7,135 nt of DNA from an uncultured Clostridium sp. GTDB lineage: Bacteria > Bacillota_A > Clostridia > TANB77 > CAG-508. The translations under genes and the position numbers were made by a program. Numbering within the stretch: the stretch's first letter is position 1; each line of letters opens with the position of its first letter. Positions 6,272 through 7,135 of this stretch are shown here, piece after piece. The notes under the pieces were generated by a model. That model saw nothing but the letters and a program-made list of their open reading frames with translations. It was not told the origin of the DNA and made no database searches. The stretch lies in assembly GCA_938045355.1 (NCBI GenBank), contig CALIMU010000157.1, positions 1 to 7,135 of the forward strand, written 5' to 3'.

Positions 6272-7135
6272 ATGAAAAAATATTTAAGGAAAATTTTAAA
6301 TATATTGTTTATAAGAAATGAAGCTATAGAATATATAGAAAAAGATACAAAAAAGAATGCTAAAAAGACATATAAGATATTAAAAAATATATGTATATTA
6401 ATAACAGCATTAATATTTGCATATACTCTTATATATGTTAGATTAGAAGGGATTGTAAATGCTTTTGAAAATAGTAAAGATTTAGAGTTTAGTATATCAA
6501 AAGATGGTATAGACTTTGGATCTGATGAAGATAAGGGAGCAATAAAAGAATATGTACTAAGTAATGATTTAGATATAATTACAATAAATGATAAAGATTT
6601 AGAAAAAGATAATGAAGAACAACATAAAAAAATATATGATACAGGAAAAAATAAACTTGTTATAACAAAAGAAAAAATATATATTTATGAAAATTGGAAT
6701 TTAAGCAAAACTTTAGATATAAAGGAAGAATTAAATCGGAGAAAATTTATTAGATATGGTAATTTATAAAAGTGATATCATAAATTTTTATAAATCACAT
6801 AATTTAAAAGCATATATTTTTGTTTTAGTATTTTTAGTAGCATTTTTAACAATATTATTTATGGTATTTATTTTAACACTATTTGCAAAAGCAATAGGAT
6901 TTACAGTTATTGCATTATTAAATACATTTAAAGTTTTAGATATTGATGGTAAAATTGCGTATAATATATATATATATTCAGTAATACCTGCATATTTGAT
7001 ATGGAATATATTTATGATATATAGTATAAATTTTGGAGTTAATAAAAATTTAGAAACTTTAAATCGGAAATATATATTATAATATACGGCAGAGTATTAC
7101 CTATCTTAGTTTATGGTATATATTTAATAACATTT
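6272..7135 (+). CDS. Multi-pass membrane protein, possibly DUF1189-like, with three CGG +1 shifts; cut by window end
   Basis: ATG 6272 follows AGGAG (6264-6268) with a short three-base spacer. Skipping a C at 6737, 7065 and probably 7087 gives at least 287 residues with no stop before the edge. The layout is a basic cytoplasmic start (1-38), one membrane helix (about 39-57), a soluble domain of about 120 residues rich in Asp, Lys and Ile (about 60-178), and a hydrophobic block with helices near 181-204, 207-219 and 232-253 plus a last one after 272. One N-terminal helix, an extracytoplasmic domain and then a helix cluster is the DUF1189 arrangement, and the segment RVLPILVYGIYLI resembles the end of that family. 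I rely on layout, not a clear signature, so the family call is tentative; function is unknown. Without shifts the product stops at 6767-6769, before the second helix. Confidence 0.6.
6734..6740 (+). other. CGG +1 recoding site 6 (membrane protein, soluble domain)
   Basis: The frame reads GAA TTA AAT CGG. Skipping C6737 gives GGA GAA AAT TTA TTA GAT ATG GTA, which joins the upstream frame to the frame holding the membrane helices, open to 7065. Unshifted translation stops at 6767-6769. The residues here are not a recognised motif, so support comes from frame continuity. Confidence 0.85.
7062..7068 (+). other. CGG +1 recoding site 7 (membrane protein)
   Basis: The frame reads ACT TTA AAT CGG. 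Skipping C7065 gives GGA AAT ATA TAT TAT AAT; without it translation stops at 7080-7082, a few codons later and before the last hydrophobic segment. The context TTA AAT CGG A is identical to site 6. Confidence 0.82.
7084..7090 (+). other. Probable CGG +1 recoding site 8 (membrane protein, atypical context)
   Basis: After site 7 the frame reads AAT ATA CGG C. Skipping C7087 gives IGRVLPILVYGIYLITF, hydrophobic and using common codons. Without it the frame stays open to the edge but reads IRQSITYLSLW with CAG, ACC and AAC, codons that are rare in the other genes. It is the only site with a P-site codon ending in A and with C after CGG. Confidence 0.6.

Noticed and set aside
507..7082. Treating the PBP, cysS and the last gene as pseudogenes
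   Set aside because: All breaks are the same event (one C before GG at an in-frame CGG), three different genes are affected, motifs are intact on both sides, and I see no other indels or premature stops.
843..7090. Random sequencing or assembly indels
   Set aside because: Random errors would fall in homopolymers, which abound here as A and T runs and are intact. A systematic motif-specific error is not excluded and is kept as the main alternative.
843..7090. CGG reassigned to another amino acid (as reported for some Bacillota)
   Set aside because: Reassignment would keep the frame. Here the zero frame runs into stops soon after seven of the eight CGG codons, and only a one-base shift restores the proteins.

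Overview
This is a very A+T-rich, plus-strand stretch of what looks like a low-GC Bacillota (probably Clostridia-like) chromosome. That is inferred from the clostridial-style class A penicillin-binding protein, the FemAB-type peptidoglycan aminoacyltransferase, AGGAG-type ribosome binding sites, and codon use dominated by TTA, AGA, ATA, AAA and GAA. TGA still acts as a stop (end of cysS), so the stop codons are standard. I cannot name the species.

Layout. 1-113: a promoter and leader. 114-296: a 60-residue single-pass membrane protein I do not recognise. 297-506: an intergenic stretch with a probable terminator and a weak promoter. 507-3509: a class A penicillin-binding protein (transglycosylase plus transpeptidase) with a cysteine-containing and repeat-containing tail. 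3638-5100: cysteinyl-tRNA synthetase. 5097-6164: a FemA/FemB-family peptidoglycan bridge enzyme that starts at a TTG overlapping the cysS stop. 6272 to the window edge: a multi-pass membrane protein, possibly DUF1189-like and cut off by the window. The PBP and FemAB proteins both build or cross-link the cell wall. CysS is housekeeping, and translational coupling links it to femAB.

The striking feature is how the genes are broken. Three of the five genes look frameshifted if read normally: PBP three times, cysS twice, the last gene three times (two forced by stop codons, one likely). At every break the reading frame reaches an in-frame CGG codon, and exactly one base (the C) must be skipped so that decoding resumes at GGA (seven sites) or GGC (one site) as glycine. 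Seven of the eight sites read NNT-CGG-A, and four are CTT-CGG-A. No CGG is needed as an arginine codon anywhere in these genes, while CGT and CGA are used for arginine. CGG triplets that fall out of frame inside genes (2197, 5285) cause no shift. Skipping the C restores full-length proteins with family motifs intact across the junctions (ALGG in the PBP, the PGWH..C region and KMSKSLG in CysS).

The best reading is a codon-specific +1 recoding system in which CGG is an unassigned codon that makes the ribosome advance one base, or CGGA is read as a four-base glycine codon. It must work at high efficiency because an essential synthetase needs it twice. A motif-specific sequencing or assembly artefact is the main alternative, and raw reads, sibling genomes or proteomics would settle it.
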